From: Phormidesmis sp963789215 | Lineage (GTDB): Bacteria > Cyanobacteriota > Cyanobacteriia > Phormidesmidales > Phormidesmidaceae | Direction: 5' to 3' | Assembly (NCBI GenBank): GCA_963789215.1 | Contig: CAWBJY010000011.1 | Span: 868,001 to 932,000 of the forward strand | Length of the DNA stretch: 64,000 bases | Shown here: positions 35,508-43,196 of the stretch, piece after piece | Layout: the number at the start of each line of letters is the position of its first letter | Position numbering within the stretch: the stretch's first letter is position 1 | Notes under the pieces: model-generated | What the model saw: only the letters and a program-made list of their open reading frames with translations | What the model was told of the DNA's origin: nothing | The model's database searches: none | Made by a program: the position numbers and the translations under genes

Positions 35508-35882
35508 TTATGCTTTACCCAGAAACTCGATGCGGTTCGTCCAATCCTCCTGGTTTTTCTGCGTCCATATGTATGATAAAGCTCTGACTAAGCCGCCAAT
35601 ATCAGAAGATTGAATAGTTTTGTCGGCTATGAAAATAACGCCTGAGTGGCTGAGACATTTCTGAGAACGCTTTTTTATCCAGTTAGGGATGGTTGAAACA
35701 TCGTATGTAACCAATGTCAGTGAGTGTTGACTAGCCGCATCAAGGATTAAATCGTCTCTCGTACTTAAATACCGGCCTTGTTGCCAGTCTTGCAAAGCAT
35801 AAGCTGTGGTGAAAAAATGTCTTTCGCGAAGTCTTAGCGCTACTTGAGGTGAAACATGTTCATCCAGTAAAAACGAGAGCAT
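35508..35882 (-). CDS. DUF5615 PIN-like nuclease, probable toxin
   Basis: A 124-residue protein of the PIN-like DUF5615/Mut7-C group. The metal-binding acidic residues are kept: FLLDEHVSPQVALRLRER (first acidic pair), STRDDLILDAA (middle) and TLVTYDVSTIP (C-terminal). Family members are usually toxins or tRNA-processing-like RNases paired with a DUF433 or RHH antitoxin. Here it directly follows such a partner (48 bp gap, same strand), so a type II toxin-antitoxin pair is likely. Confidence 0.8.
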   Translation of the reverse strand: MLSFLLDEHVSPQVALRLRERHFFTTAYALQDWQQGRYLSTRDDLILDAASQHSLTLVTYDVSTIPNWIKKRSQKCLSHSGVIFIADKTIQSSDIGGLVRALSYIWTQKNQEDWTNRIEFLGKA

Positions 35883-35930
35883 CTGCTTTTGTTTGAGTCT
35901 TATGAATGAGAAGGCATACGACGACAGCGT

Positions 35931-36359
35931 TTATAGGACATCTTCAGGAATCATAAATACCTCAAGATTAGGCAATAGTCTTTTCAAGTCTGTAACCGTT
36001 ATTGCTTGAGAGTCTTGAATGGCAAGTTTAATCTCTTCAGGATAGGCTTCTGCATAGTTGAAAGCAGCTCTCACCCACTCAACTGGACGATTGAAATGCT
36101 TCGCGACCTGTTCCTCGTGCATACTGTAGTTTTGAGCGATCTCAATGACTTCCCAGACCGCTAGAGAAGACCCCTTCATAAAAGCCTGGCGACCCAGCGG
36201 AGAGCTATCAAACTCTATTAGCGCAAACTCGATCGTCCTGATAGATTCTTCGACCAGGGTTGCTACCGTATCGCTAGGCGTCTTATCTAGAATCCTCGCA
36301 ATCCGGCTGAGCCTTTGAAAAGTCTCGTCCTGTAGCCGAGTACTCACAACTTTTGACAT
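35931..36359 (-). CDS. RHH/DUF433-like antitoxin partner of the PIN-like protein
   Basis: A 142-residue protein. Its N-terminus SKVVSTRLQDETFQRLSRIARILDKTPSDTVATLVEESIR has the ribbon-helix-helix form seen in CopG-type antitoxins. The C-terminal part (HEEQVAKHFNRPVEWVRAAFNYAEAYPEEIK) resembles the DUF433 helix-turn-helix that accompanies PIN-like DUF5615 proteins. It precedes the toxin gene, the usual order, and probably represses its own promoter. A ribosome site (GGAG) lies just upstream of the start. Confidence 0.75.
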   Translation of the reverse strand: MSKVVSTRLQDETFQRLSRIARILDKTPSDTVATLVEESIRTIEFALIEFDSSPLGRQAFMKGSSLAVWEVIEIAQNYSMHEEQVAKHFNRPVEWVRAAFNYAEAYPEEIKLAIQDSQAITVTDLKRLLPNLEVFMIPEDVL

Positions 36360-36465
36360 AACGGCTCCTAATCGCGACGTCTATGACTATATCCTAGCAG
36401 GTGATTACAACAGTGACACTGTAACTACGCGTCGATCATCGAAGGCGATTCACTATTTCTGGTAT

Positions 36466-37827
36466 CTAATCGCGGTTCGAAAGGTCGGAAGCTCGATTTA
36501 GGAACTGCGTAAATTCTGGTTGGAACAACAGCTTGACCGTGCCGGTCGGCCCGTTTCGATGCTTAGTCAAAATAATCTCTGCGATGCCTCGATCTGGCGT
36601 ATCTGGATCGTAATACTCTTCTCGGTACAACATCATAATCAAATCTGCATCCTGTTCAATCGCCCCAGATTCCCTCAGGTCGGACATCATAGGTCGTTTG
36701 TTGGTGCGCGATTCTACACCCCTGCTGAGCTGTGAGAGCGCAATAACCGGGACGTTGAGTTCTCGGGCGAGTCCTTTGAGCGATCGCGTAATCTTAGATA
36801 GCTCCTGCACCCGGTTATCACCCGAACCCTCCATCAACTGCAAATAATCAATCAAAATCAAACCCAGGGTCCCGCCCTGCTCTGCCTGTAAACGCCGCGC
36901 CTTTGAGCGAATTTCGGTTACGCCAATACCTGGCGTATCGTCAATAAAAATGGGTAGCTGAGAAAGCGTGTTAATCGCATGACCCATCGGCTCCCACTCA
37001 TGCTGAGCAATTCGCCCTGTACGCAGACGGCCACTCTCAATTTTTGCCTCTGAAGAGAGCAGACGATAAATGAGCTGCGCTTTTGACATCTCTAAACTAA
37101 AAACAGCGACTGGCTGACGATGAGTGTCGGCAATGTTGCGGGCCACATTAAGCACGAAGCTTGTCTTTCCCATCGCTGGTCTAGCCGCTGTTATTATGAG
37201 ATCGGAGCGCTGAAAGCCTTGAGTCATAGCGTCTAGGTCGTAGAAGCCGCAGGCTAGGCCGGGGAGTACCATGCCGAGCGATCGCTGCTCAATATCTGAG
37301 AAGGTGTCGGTAAGAATGTCCGCAGTCGCGGTAAGTCCTTGGGTAGGACGCGACTGGGTAATGCCAAACAGCGCCTGCTCAGACTGATCGAGAACGTCTT
37401 CTAGCGGGGTTTCGGTCTCATAGCCAAGCTGGATAATCTCACCGCCAGACTGAATGAGCTTGCGGCGAGTGTATTTATCCATCACCAGCTTGGCGTACTG
37501 GTCGATGTTAGCTGCGCTAATGGTGCGATCGACGAGCTGGGCCAATCGACTTTGGCCCCCCACTTTCTCTAGCGTGCCTTTGTCCTTTAGCCAGGTCGCA
37601 ATCCCCATTAAATCGGTCGGCAATCCACGGGCCTGTAAATCTAGCGCGGCCTGGTAAATGCTGCGATGCGCACCAATATAAAGCGCCTCCGAGACGAGCA
37701 CTTCTGTCACTCGGCCAAGGGCCTCGGGATCAATCAAGATGCCGCCTAGTATGGCTTCTTCGGCCTCAATGTTTTGGGGCGGAAGCCGGTCTACGGCAGC
37801 GGGTTTGAAGCTGGGTTGTTGAACCAT
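36466..37827 (-). CDS. dnaB: Replicative DNA helicase DnaB
   Basis: A 453-residue hexameric replication helicase. The N-terminal DnaG-interaction domain (PPQNIEAEEAILGGILIDPEA) is followed by the RecA-like core with Walker A TAARPAMGKTSF, Walker B LILIDYLQLM, and ALSQLSRGVESR. The protein is intein-free; cyanobacterial DnaB often carries one, and here the P-loop and later insertion sites are continuous. It follows rplI on the same strand, with a hairpin at 37959-37991 in between. Confidence 0.97.
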   Translation of the reverse strand: MVQQPSFKPAAVDRLPPQNIEAEEAILGGILIDPEALGRVTEVLVSEALYIGAHRSIYQAALDLQARGLPTDLMGIATWLKDKGTLEKVGGQSRLAQLVDRTISAANIDQYAKLVMDKYTRRKLIQSGGEIIQLGYETETPLEDVLDQSEQALFGITQSRPTQGLTATADILTDTFSDIEQRSLGMVLPGLACGFYDLDAMTQGFQRSDLIITAARPAMGKTSFVLNVARNIADTHRQPVAVFSLEMSKAQLIYRLLSSEAKIESGRLRTGRIAQHEWEPMGHAINTLSQLPIFIDDTPGIGVTEIRSKARRLQAEQGGTLGLILIDYLQLMEGSGDNRVQELSKITRSLKGLARELNVPVIALSQLSRGVESRTNKRPMMSDLRESGAIEQDADLIMMLYREEYYDPDTPDRGIAEIILTKHRNGPTGTVKLLFQPEFTQFLNRASDLSNRD

Positions 37828-37958
37828 GAGGATAGACTTCGGCTACGCTTAGTCCGCCGGACATTCACAAGCGCAGATGCGATCGCAGCGGATGCAAGCC
37901 CCCGTTGACCAAGCGTAGTCAAAATCGAATATATAGGAACGATCTGCTCTGCATAGTA

Positions 37959-37991
37959 AAGGGTAGAGAGCTATTTAAACCCTCTACCCTT
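37959..37991 (-). terminator. Hairpin between rplI and dnaB
   Basis: AAGGGTAGAG (37959-37968) and CTCTACCCTT (37982-37991) form a 10-bp stem. In the rplI direction it is followed by TACTATG, a weak T-tract. It probably reduces read-through from rplI into dnaB. Confidence 0.55.
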
Positions 37992-38043
37992 CTTAGATTA
38001 GCGAACATTTGTACTATTCACCATTCTTGGCATCTGCTTGCGC

Positions 38044-38505
38044 TTAGTCGGGGGCAACGCGAAGGTTGATGGTTGCCGTCACTTCGCTGTGTAGCTTGAT
38101 GTCTACCTTGTACTCACCCAGCTTATTAATATCTGGCAGCGTGATTTCGCGGCGGTCAACTTCTTTGCCCGCGTTTTGCTGAATGACTTCGGCAACTTCA
38201 GCAGCCGTAACCGTACCAAAAATAGCTTCGTCTTCACCGACGGCTTTTTTCACGGTGAACATGCCAATTGTATTAAGCGCGGTCTTAATGGCTTCAGCTT
38301 CTTGCTTAATGGCTTCTAAGCGCTGACGCTCTTGCTCGCGGCGAAATTCTACCTGCTTTAGCACGCCGGGAGTGACCCGATACGCCATGCTGCGAGGATA
38401 TAGATAGTTGCGGGCGTAGCCAGGGGCTACTTCTACTAGGTCACCGCTGTTACCTAGTTTGGGCACGTCCTGACTAAGGACAACTTGGGTTCTTTTTCTT
38501 GGCAT
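38044..38505 (-). CDS. rplI: 50S ribosomal protein L9
   Basis: A 153-residue L9. The N-terminal rRNA-binding domain has VVLSQDVPKLGNSGDLVEVAPGYARNYLYPRSMA, followed by the long connecting helix (FRREQERQRLEAIKQEAEAIK) and C-terminal domain (FGTVTAAEVAEVIQ). Length is normal. The usual bacterial linkage with dnaB is conserved. Confidence 0.97.
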   Translation of the reverse strand: MPRKRTQVVLSQDVPKLGNSGDLVEVAPGYARNYLYPRSMAYRVTPGVLKQVEFRREQERQRLEAIKQEAEAIKTALNTIGMFTVKKAVGEDEAIFGTVTAAEVAEVIQQNAGKEVDRREITLPDINKLGEYKVDIKLHSEVTATINLRVAPD

Positions 38506-38630
38506 GGCTCTTGATCTGTGTTCTCTTGAGGGTCGGCTTATATCGCAGCGCAGTTTACTAGAGTACTGAATTTGGGGAAGCTCCGCAACCGCAAGTTACT
38601 GCCTCTCTATAGACGGGTTGCCAATAAGCC

Positions 38631-39404
38631 TTAGAAGTTGTCTTTAAGCTTGCGGATATGGGCAAAAACGGTGATGGGATCTTCGCTATTAGCAACGGAT
38701 TGAAGCGCGGGCGCGTTCCAGCGGAGGAAGGGATTGGTAGCTTTTTCTTCAAAAAGCATTGAGGGAATGGTGGGCTGGTTTTGCTGGCGGGCAGCGGTGA
38801 CTTGGGTAAGGCGCGATCGCAGTTCTTCATTCTCACCATCGACGCTCATCGCAAATTTCAAGTTGCTCAGCGTATATTCGTGGCCGCACCAAACCCGCGT
38901 ATTGTCCGGCAGCTTACGCAGCTTGGCTAAAGAAACCGCCATCTGCTCAGCGGTGCCTTCGAAAAGTCGGCCACAGCCCCCTGCAAATAGCGTATCGCCA
39001 GGAAAGAGTTCGCCGGGTTCATCGTCTTGAGCGGGGGGGAAGTAGTAGGCGATGTGGCCTCGGGTATGGCCAGGAACGAAGATAATTTCGGCCGTGCGGC
39101 CTGCAAAGGTGACGCGATCGCCCTCTCCCAAAAAATGCTGTTGCTCAGGAATGCGCCCCTGGTCTTGCGCACCGCCGTAAACTTCAGCCTCTGGAAACTG
39201 CGCGATTAGCGCTTGGTTGCCGCCTACGTGGTCGTTGTGGTGGTGAGTGTTGAAAATAGTGACGAGGGTAGCGCCGAGTTCTTTGAGCTTTTGGAGGACG
39301 GGGGGCGCGTCGGCGGGGTCAATGACGGCAGCGGTGTTGTCTGCTGGATTGTGTAGGACAAAAATGTAGTTGTCGGTGCGGGCAGGGAGGCGATAGATAT
39401 CCAT
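38631..39404 (-). CDS. gloB: Hydroxyacylglutathione hydrolase (glyoxalase II)
   Basis: A 257-residue metallo-beta-lactamase-fold enzyme that hydrolyses S-lactoylglutathione in methylglyoxal detoxification. The metal motif TIFNTHHHNDHVGGN (HxHxDH), a second His in FVPGHTRGHIAYYF, Asp in LFPGDTLFAGGCGRLFEGT and the His in WCGHEYTLSNLKFA are all present. The C-terminal glutathione-binding block ends FLRWNAPAL. A VOC-family (glyoxalase I-like) gene lies at the far end of the window but is unlinked. Confidence 0.95.
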   Translation of the reverse strand: MDIYRLPARTDNYIFVLHNPADNTAAVIDPADAPPVLQKLKELGATLVTIFNTHHHNDHVGGNQALIAQFPEAEVYGGAQDQGRIPEQQHFLGEGDRVTFAGRTAEIIFVPGHTRGHIAYYFPPAQDDEPGELFPGDTLFAGGCGRLFEGTAEQMAVSLAKLRKLPDNTRVWCGHEYTLSNLKFAMSVDGENEELRSRLTQVTAARQQNQPTIPSMLFEEKATNPFLRWNAPALQSVANSEDPITVFAHIRKLKDNF

Positions 39405-39522
39405 AGGGTTGGAGGTGGGGCGGCGGCGATAGAGGTTACGGGTCTATAATTGCGCCTATCCGTTTTTTTATCTTCTACTGAGCGCGGTATTTTTAGGATT
39501 CTAAAACGGCTTTGAGCTTTGC

Positions 39523-39687
39523 TTAAATAGCTGTTACGTTTTGCTGTAACCACGATACAAATGACATTTGGGGCTGGGCAATCGCGCTCTCTAACAATCC
39601 AAAGTCTCGAATGCCGAGCGATTCTCCAGACTGATCGAGAATTCTGCGATGAAGATCTAATACTTCAATGAGCGTTAAGTAACGCAT
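39523..39687 (-). pseudogene. Truncated Doc/Fic-type toxin (N-terminal fragment)
   Basis: The 54-codon frame starts MRYLTLIEVLDLHRRILDQS and continues GIRDFGLLESAIAQPQMSF, the N-terminus of Doc (death-on-curing) toxins. It stops before the catalytic HPFxxGNKR helix, which is found nowhere downstream, so the toxin cannot be active. Its ATG is immediately adjacent to the stop of the preceding antitoxin-like tail, the usual phd-doc-type coupling. This fragment is not long enough to stand out as an ORF. Confidence 0.65.
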
Positions 39688-39813
39688 TTATGCCAAACGT
39701 CGATACAGCTCAGCATTTTTTGCAAGGACGCGATCGGCAGCATCGACAAAATCGTTTTTCTGGAAGCTCAACCAATCTTCTAAGCTGGCCCGCAAAAGAA
39801 CGTCATTGTAATT
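39688..39813 (-). pseudogene. C-terminal tail of the Doc-linked antitoxin (fragment)
   Basis: In-frame codons read LEDWLSFQKNDFVDAADR followed by VLAKNAELYRRLA and TAA at 39688-39690, directly before the toxin-fragment ATG. The closing KNAELYRRLA resembles the ends of small antitoxin-like genes placed before doc. Upstream the frame runs into an 85-bp repeat of unrelated origin, so the antitoxin's first half is lost. No start codon is available. Confidence 0.5.
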
Positions 39814-39898
39814 AGGCAGCTTGCGTCGCTTCGGCGTAGTGCCAGTGGGGGATGTCGCCTTTGGTTTCGCAGACGATCAGGCCGAACCATTCTAGGCG
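39814..39898. repeat. 85-bp direct repeat, copy 1
   Basis: Identical base for base to 40726-40810. On the minus strand it encodes RLEWFGLIVCETKGDIPHW then HYAEATQAA and a stop, i.e. the very end of a DNA-methyltransferase-like gene. Left of it lies the doc antitoxin tail; right of it, the in-frame sequence diverges from copy 2. The pair brackets the HepT-MntA module. Confidence 0.9.
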
Positions 39899-39976
39899 TA
39901 TCTGCTGCGCGGAGGCTTCGCCAACGAGGTTTTCGGCGATCGCATTAAAGCAAGTGCAGAAGAACAAGAGTCGCTA

Positions 39977-40336
39977 CTACGCTAAATCTTTGCCAGATAG
40001 TCTAGTCATTATCTTCTCCAATATAGCCTTGAGAGCGGGCAAATCTGACTGAGTGGTTTGCCATACAATCTCTAGATCTACGCGAAAGTATTCATGGATG
40101 ACTGCGTTCCTCATACCTCTAATTTTGTGCCAGGGCATTTTAGGTTCAGCAGCTTCTAAATCGCTGATTGAACTCGTAACTGCCTCACCAATAACCGCTA
40201 AGCTATACAGCACGACTCGCAGTGCCTGCGGATCTTGTTCAAAACCTTCGTAGTTCAAATCTGCGGTAGTTTCCTCTACTACTGCAATTTCTGTCAACAT
40301 ATCTTGCACCCGTAGCGCAAATTCTCTAGATGGCAC
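39977..40336 (-). CDS. hepT: HepT-like RNase toxin (DUF86)
   Basis: A 119-residue HEPN-domain protein. The catalytic motif is RNAVIHEY (Arg76, His81, Tyr83), the Rx4-6HxY RNase signature, preceded by the second helix PWHKIRGM. The start overlaps the end of the mntA gene by 11 bp. In the characterised pair, MntA AMPylates the Tyr of the HepT motif to silence it. All key residues are present, so the module looks functional. It lies between two 85-bp repeats. Confidence 0.9.
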   Translation of the reverse strand: MPSREFALRVQDMLTEIAVVEETTADLNYEGFEQDPQALRVVLYSLAVIGEAVTSSISDLEAAEPKMPWHKIRGMRNAVIHEYFRVDLEIVWQTTQSDLPALKAILEKIMTRLSGKDLA

Positions 40337-40634
40337 GGACTGCTTCCTTCAATACAGTTTCTCGTAGATGAGGGCGCAGCGAAGTAGGTGTACCCAGATC
40401 TACCGAACACCCTAGCACCTCTTCTAGATGGGACTGTAACCCGAGTAGTGTAAACAGCCCTACGGGACGATTGAATTCTACTAATAAGTCCACGTCGCTT
40501 TCTGGCGTTGCTTCGTTGCGCGCTACAGAACCAAACAAAAATAGGGCTTTTACCGCAAACTCGTTGAGCGAACCGCGATGGGCGTCTAGTACTTCCAAGA
40601 CGTACTGCTTATTTAGTAGCGCTATGTCACTCAC
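40326..40634 (-). CDS. mntA: MntA-like minimal nucleotidyltransferase antitoxin
   Basis: A 102-residue pol-beta-fold nucleotidyltransferase. The signature LFLFGSVARNEATPESDVDLLVEF contains the GS motif (35-36) and the catalytic DxD (47, 49), with the typical spacing. VGLFTLLGLQSHLEEVLGCSVDLGTP is the second conserved part. It precedes hepT in the same transcript (11-bp overlap). It acts as an antitoxin by adding AMP to HepT. Confidence 0.9.
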   Translation of the reverse strand: MSDIALLNKQYVLEVLDAHRGSLNEFAVKALFLFGSVARNEATPESDVDLLVEFNRPVGLFTLLGLQSHLEEVLGCSVDLGTPTSLRPHLRETVLKEAVRAI

Positions 40635-40723
40635 GATTTTTTCCGTAACGGTTCGTCTTCCTGTCCATTGATTTTACCGTGTCTGGCAGGCTGCTATGCA
40701 TCTTGCTTACGTATTGAGAAGAG

Positions 40724-41048
40724 TCAGGCAGCTTGCGTCGCTTCGGCGTAGTGCCAGTGGGGGATGTCGCCTTTGGTTTCGCAGACGATCAGGCCGAACC
40801 ATTCTAGGCGATCGCAGTTTTCACTAATGGCATCCAATTTCTTTTTGGTAATGTTGCCTTTGAACTGGGCGGCGATTTGTTGGGTTGTCCATTCTCCGGG
40901 GGTGGTGCGCAGCAGGTCACGGATGGCGGCGAGCTGTTCTTTGGGTTTCTTCGGGTGCTTGATATTCCGGGCGGAGCCAGCGGATGAGGCCGTCGCGCTC
41001 TTCTTCGGCGCGATTGCGATCGCAGTCCTCTAAAGCCTTTGGCAGGTA
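40724..41048 (-). pseudogene. 3' end of a DNA methyltransferase gene, frameshifted
   Basis: Two frames give a continuous C-terminus typical of class I SAM-dependent DNA methyltransferases of restriction systems. Frame one reads YLPKALEDCDRNRAEEERDG and LIRWLRPEYQ (41048 down to about 40960). Frame two reads KHPKKPKEQLAAIRDLLRTTPGEW, QIAAQFKGNITKKKLD and RLEWFGLIVCETKGD to the stop at 40724. A single frameshift separates them near 40960. The catalytic part is missing; upstream DNA is occupied by the SLATT gene, which overlaps the remnant by 19 bp. Confidence 0.6.
40726..40810. repeat. 85-bp direct repeat, copy 2
   Basis: This copy sits in its native place at the end of the methyltransferase remnant and is identical to 39814-39898. 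The distance between copies is 912 bp. Perfect identity points to a recent duplication or recombination event. Confidence 0.9.
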
Positions 41049-41551
41049 AAGTAGAGAGAGACAATAAAAGGCGGTATGACGATAACAAACAAAGAGTAAA
41101 GCCAATAGTTTACTAAGAAAGACTTTGTCTTTATCCAAAGACATTTTAGCTGACTTAATCGAAAATCATTCTTATGCTGAACTTGGAACTCTAAATAGTC
41201 CTCAGGTTCGTGATTATCTGGACACTCTTCAATTATTTTAGAATATTGACTCTGTATATCTTTTATCTTTAAACCTAGAAGATCGGGGTCGTCATTCGTT
41301 GCTACCAGAACCTCTAGTTCTGAATACAAAGAAGATATCTTTACTGCGTTTGTATGCATCTTCTCGGATTTTCCAGCGTAGTCATTTGATCCTTCTAACA
41401 GACTCAAGACTAATATGAATACAGATAGCGTCAGAGATATAACTGTATACAAATCATTTGTCTCTGGGCAGGAAGCAGTATTGAGGACGGTTTGAACAAC
41501 GGGTATAGATATGCCGTAGACAGACAGTATAGATATGCTGAATATAGACAC
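41030..41551 (-). CDS. SLATT-domain membrane protein, orphan and probably N-terminally truncated
   Basis: 173 codons from GTG 41549-41551. It has two N-terminal membrane segments (about 4-23 and 34-52) followed by the amphipathic signature NDYAGKSEKMHTNAVKISSL and YSELEVL (57-82), characteristic of SLATT effectors, plus a C-terminal hydrophobic segment (about 148-168). SLATT proteins are predicted pore-forming effectors in nucleotide-signal and reverse-transcriptase defence systems. In-frame codons before the GTG read DSLRRLKRRQQ, the expected lead-in, but without any start codon, down from a TGA at 41588-41590. The native 5' end therefore seems lost. No sensor, CD-NTase or reverse transcriptase is next to it. 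Confidence 0.65.
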   Translation of the reverse strand: MSIFSISILSVYGISIPVVQTVLNTASCPETNDLYTVISLTLSVFILVLSLLEGSNDYAGKSEKMHTNAVKISSLYSELEVLVATNDDPDLLGLKIKDIQSQYSKIIEECPDNHEPEDYLEFQVQHKNDFRLSQLKCLWIKTKSFLVNYWLYSLFVIVIPPFIVSLYFTCQRL

Positions 41552-41678
41552 TTGTTGTCTTCTCTTTAATCTCCTGAGAGAGTCGTTTCACTTTCTAAAC
41601 AGGTCGCCGTAGCAAACTCGTTGCTTCACCGGGGGCGATCGCGATCGCTGCCTTAAAGACTAAGCGCGATCGCAACCA

Positions 41679-43196
41679 TTACCGAGATCGAACAGAAATA
41701 TCAGAGGCAGGCTCAGGCGCAGAGAACGCAGTTTGGCGATCGCGCTGTATCCGAGAAAGCATCGTTTGTACTTCGCCATTAAGATTATCCGCCGCAAAAA
41801 GCGCGTAGCCATTTGTAGGCATATCTTGCAGCATTTGAAGCTGGCCCGCAGCCACAGCCGGTGGAAGATTAAGCAAACGAATGCCGGGAATGACCTGAGT
41901 ATGACGGTAGCTAGATTCTACAAGCCAGGGGCGAATAAGCTGGGCGAAGCGATCCGTGCTGCTGGCGTAGCTCATCAAAACAATCCAATCGACAAGACCC
42001 TGATCGGCCCAGTCCTCCCAGTCTTGCTGGAGGGTTTGCTGACGTTTGTAAGTATCGTCGGCAAAAACAGCGGCAGAGATTTTGAGCGTAGGATCTTGAC
42101 GGCGCAGGCGCTGAGCGGTTTCAGCCACAAAAGAGGTAACCTGCTGGGTGCGAAAGGCCGTCCACTGATTCCAGAGGTAGCGGATTCTTTGGTCTTGGGA
42201 ATTGGGAGAAAGCTCGCTAGGATCTACGCCAGTGAGATCTTTGAACTGGGCTCGAGCGGCGGTGCCGTAGCCAAACAGACGGTTAGCGCCGGGGTCTTGA
42301 AAAGGGTAGCGAATGTAGTCTAGCTGGATGCCGTCTACGTCGTAGCGGGTGACAATTTCAGACAGGAGACTGTGCAGGTAGCTGCGAACTTCCGGGTTTG
42401 CCGGATCTAGAAAAGGCTTGGTTTGGCCAGGGATGATGAGGTTGCCTTTGTTATCGTATCCGGCCCAGCTTGGGTGGGCGCTCAGGATAGGGCCAGGGTA
42501 GCTAGCGGGCTTACCAACGATAGGATTATGAGCCTGGTTGCCAGCGGCAAATATCCAAACCCAAGCATGAACTTCAATATCGTAAGCTTTGCCCAAATCG
42601 ACAGCAGCAGCGAGCGGATCCCATCCTTTAATCAGCGGATTCTGTTCTGGCGCAACGGCGCTGGGATAAATGGGGTAGCCCGCATTAACGGTTTCCACAA
42701 AGACGGTGTTGATGCCTGCGGCTTGGAAACGTTCGAAGACTTTGGCAAGGCCCTCTTTAGATCGGGCGTTGACGATGGTTTCGCGGTCTAGCCAGATGGA
42801 GCGGACTTCGGCTGAGTTATTGGGGCGAGCGGCAAGCTGGATAGGCGCATTTGCTACGCTCGATTCTAAGAATTTGCTCGATTCTAAGGATTTAGATTCT
42901 AAGGATTTATGAGAAGGATGGACGGGGCCGGCTTTTGCGATCGCAGCCTGCGCAATCGGATGATCTTGAATAGACTCTGGAACTTGAGAGGCCAAAGGGA
43001 AGCGCTGCGGTTCCAATGGCTGCGCTAGAGCAGGTGCCATCATCCCGTAGTTTAGGCTAAGGCCAATCGCGCCGCTAAGCAGTCCTTTATAGGTGGCACG
43101 CAAAGCAGCCATAAGCGGAGAAGCCGCTTTGTGGCTAGCTGGCTTTGAAGTAGCAGCTGATATAAAGGTGTTGCGAGGCTGGGTGACCTGAATCAT
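41679..43196 (-). CDS. Family 10-like glycosyl hydrolase (GHL10/UPF0748), exported
   Basis: A 505-residue protein: signal or membrane segment (GLLSGAIGLSLNYGMMAPALAQ, about 38-59), a linker with repeated SLESKSLESS, then a TIM-barrel domain: EVRSIWLDRETIVNARS, GINTVFVETVNAGYPIYPS, YDIEVHAWVWIFAAGN, RYDVDGIQLDYIRYPF and DWIVLMSYASSTDRFA. The D-x-x-Y barrel block is intact. Family members act on cell-wall or surface polysaccharides, and substrates are mostly unknown. A long 5' region with a strong fold (43343-43390) lies in front of it. Confidence 0.88.
   Translation of the reverse strand: MIQVTQPRNTFISAATSKPASHKAASPLMAALRATYKGLLSGAIGLSLNYGMMAPALAQPLEPQRFPLASQVPESIQDHPIAQAAIAKAGPVHPSHKSLESKSLESSKFLESSVANAPIQLAARPNNSAEVRSIWLDRETIVNARSKEGLAKVFERFQAAGINTVFVETVNAGYPIYPSAVAPEQNPLIKGWDPLAAAVDLGKAYDIEVHAWVWIFAAGNQAHNPIVGKPASYPGPILSAHPSWAGYDNKGNLIIPGQTKPFLDPANPEVRSYLHSLLSEIVTRYDVDGIQLDYIRYPFQDPGANRLFGYGTAARAQFKDLTGVDPSELSPNSQDQRIRYLWNQWTAFRTQQVTSFVAETAQRLRRQDPTLKISAAVFADDTYKRQQTLQQDWEDWADQGLVDWIVLMSYASSTDRFAQLIRPWLVESSYRHTQVIPGIRLLNLPPAVAAGQLQMLQDMPTNGYALFAADNLNGEVQTMLSRIQRDRQTAFSAPEPASDISVRSR

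Noticed and set aside
36466..37827. Intein in dnaB
   Set aside because: The gene is 453 codons with continuous helicase motifs, so no insertion is present.
39224..39553. 109-codon minus frame overlapping gloB and its upstream region
   Set aside because: The C-terminal half is gloB read out of frame (Thr/Pro runs), with no ribosome site and no family.
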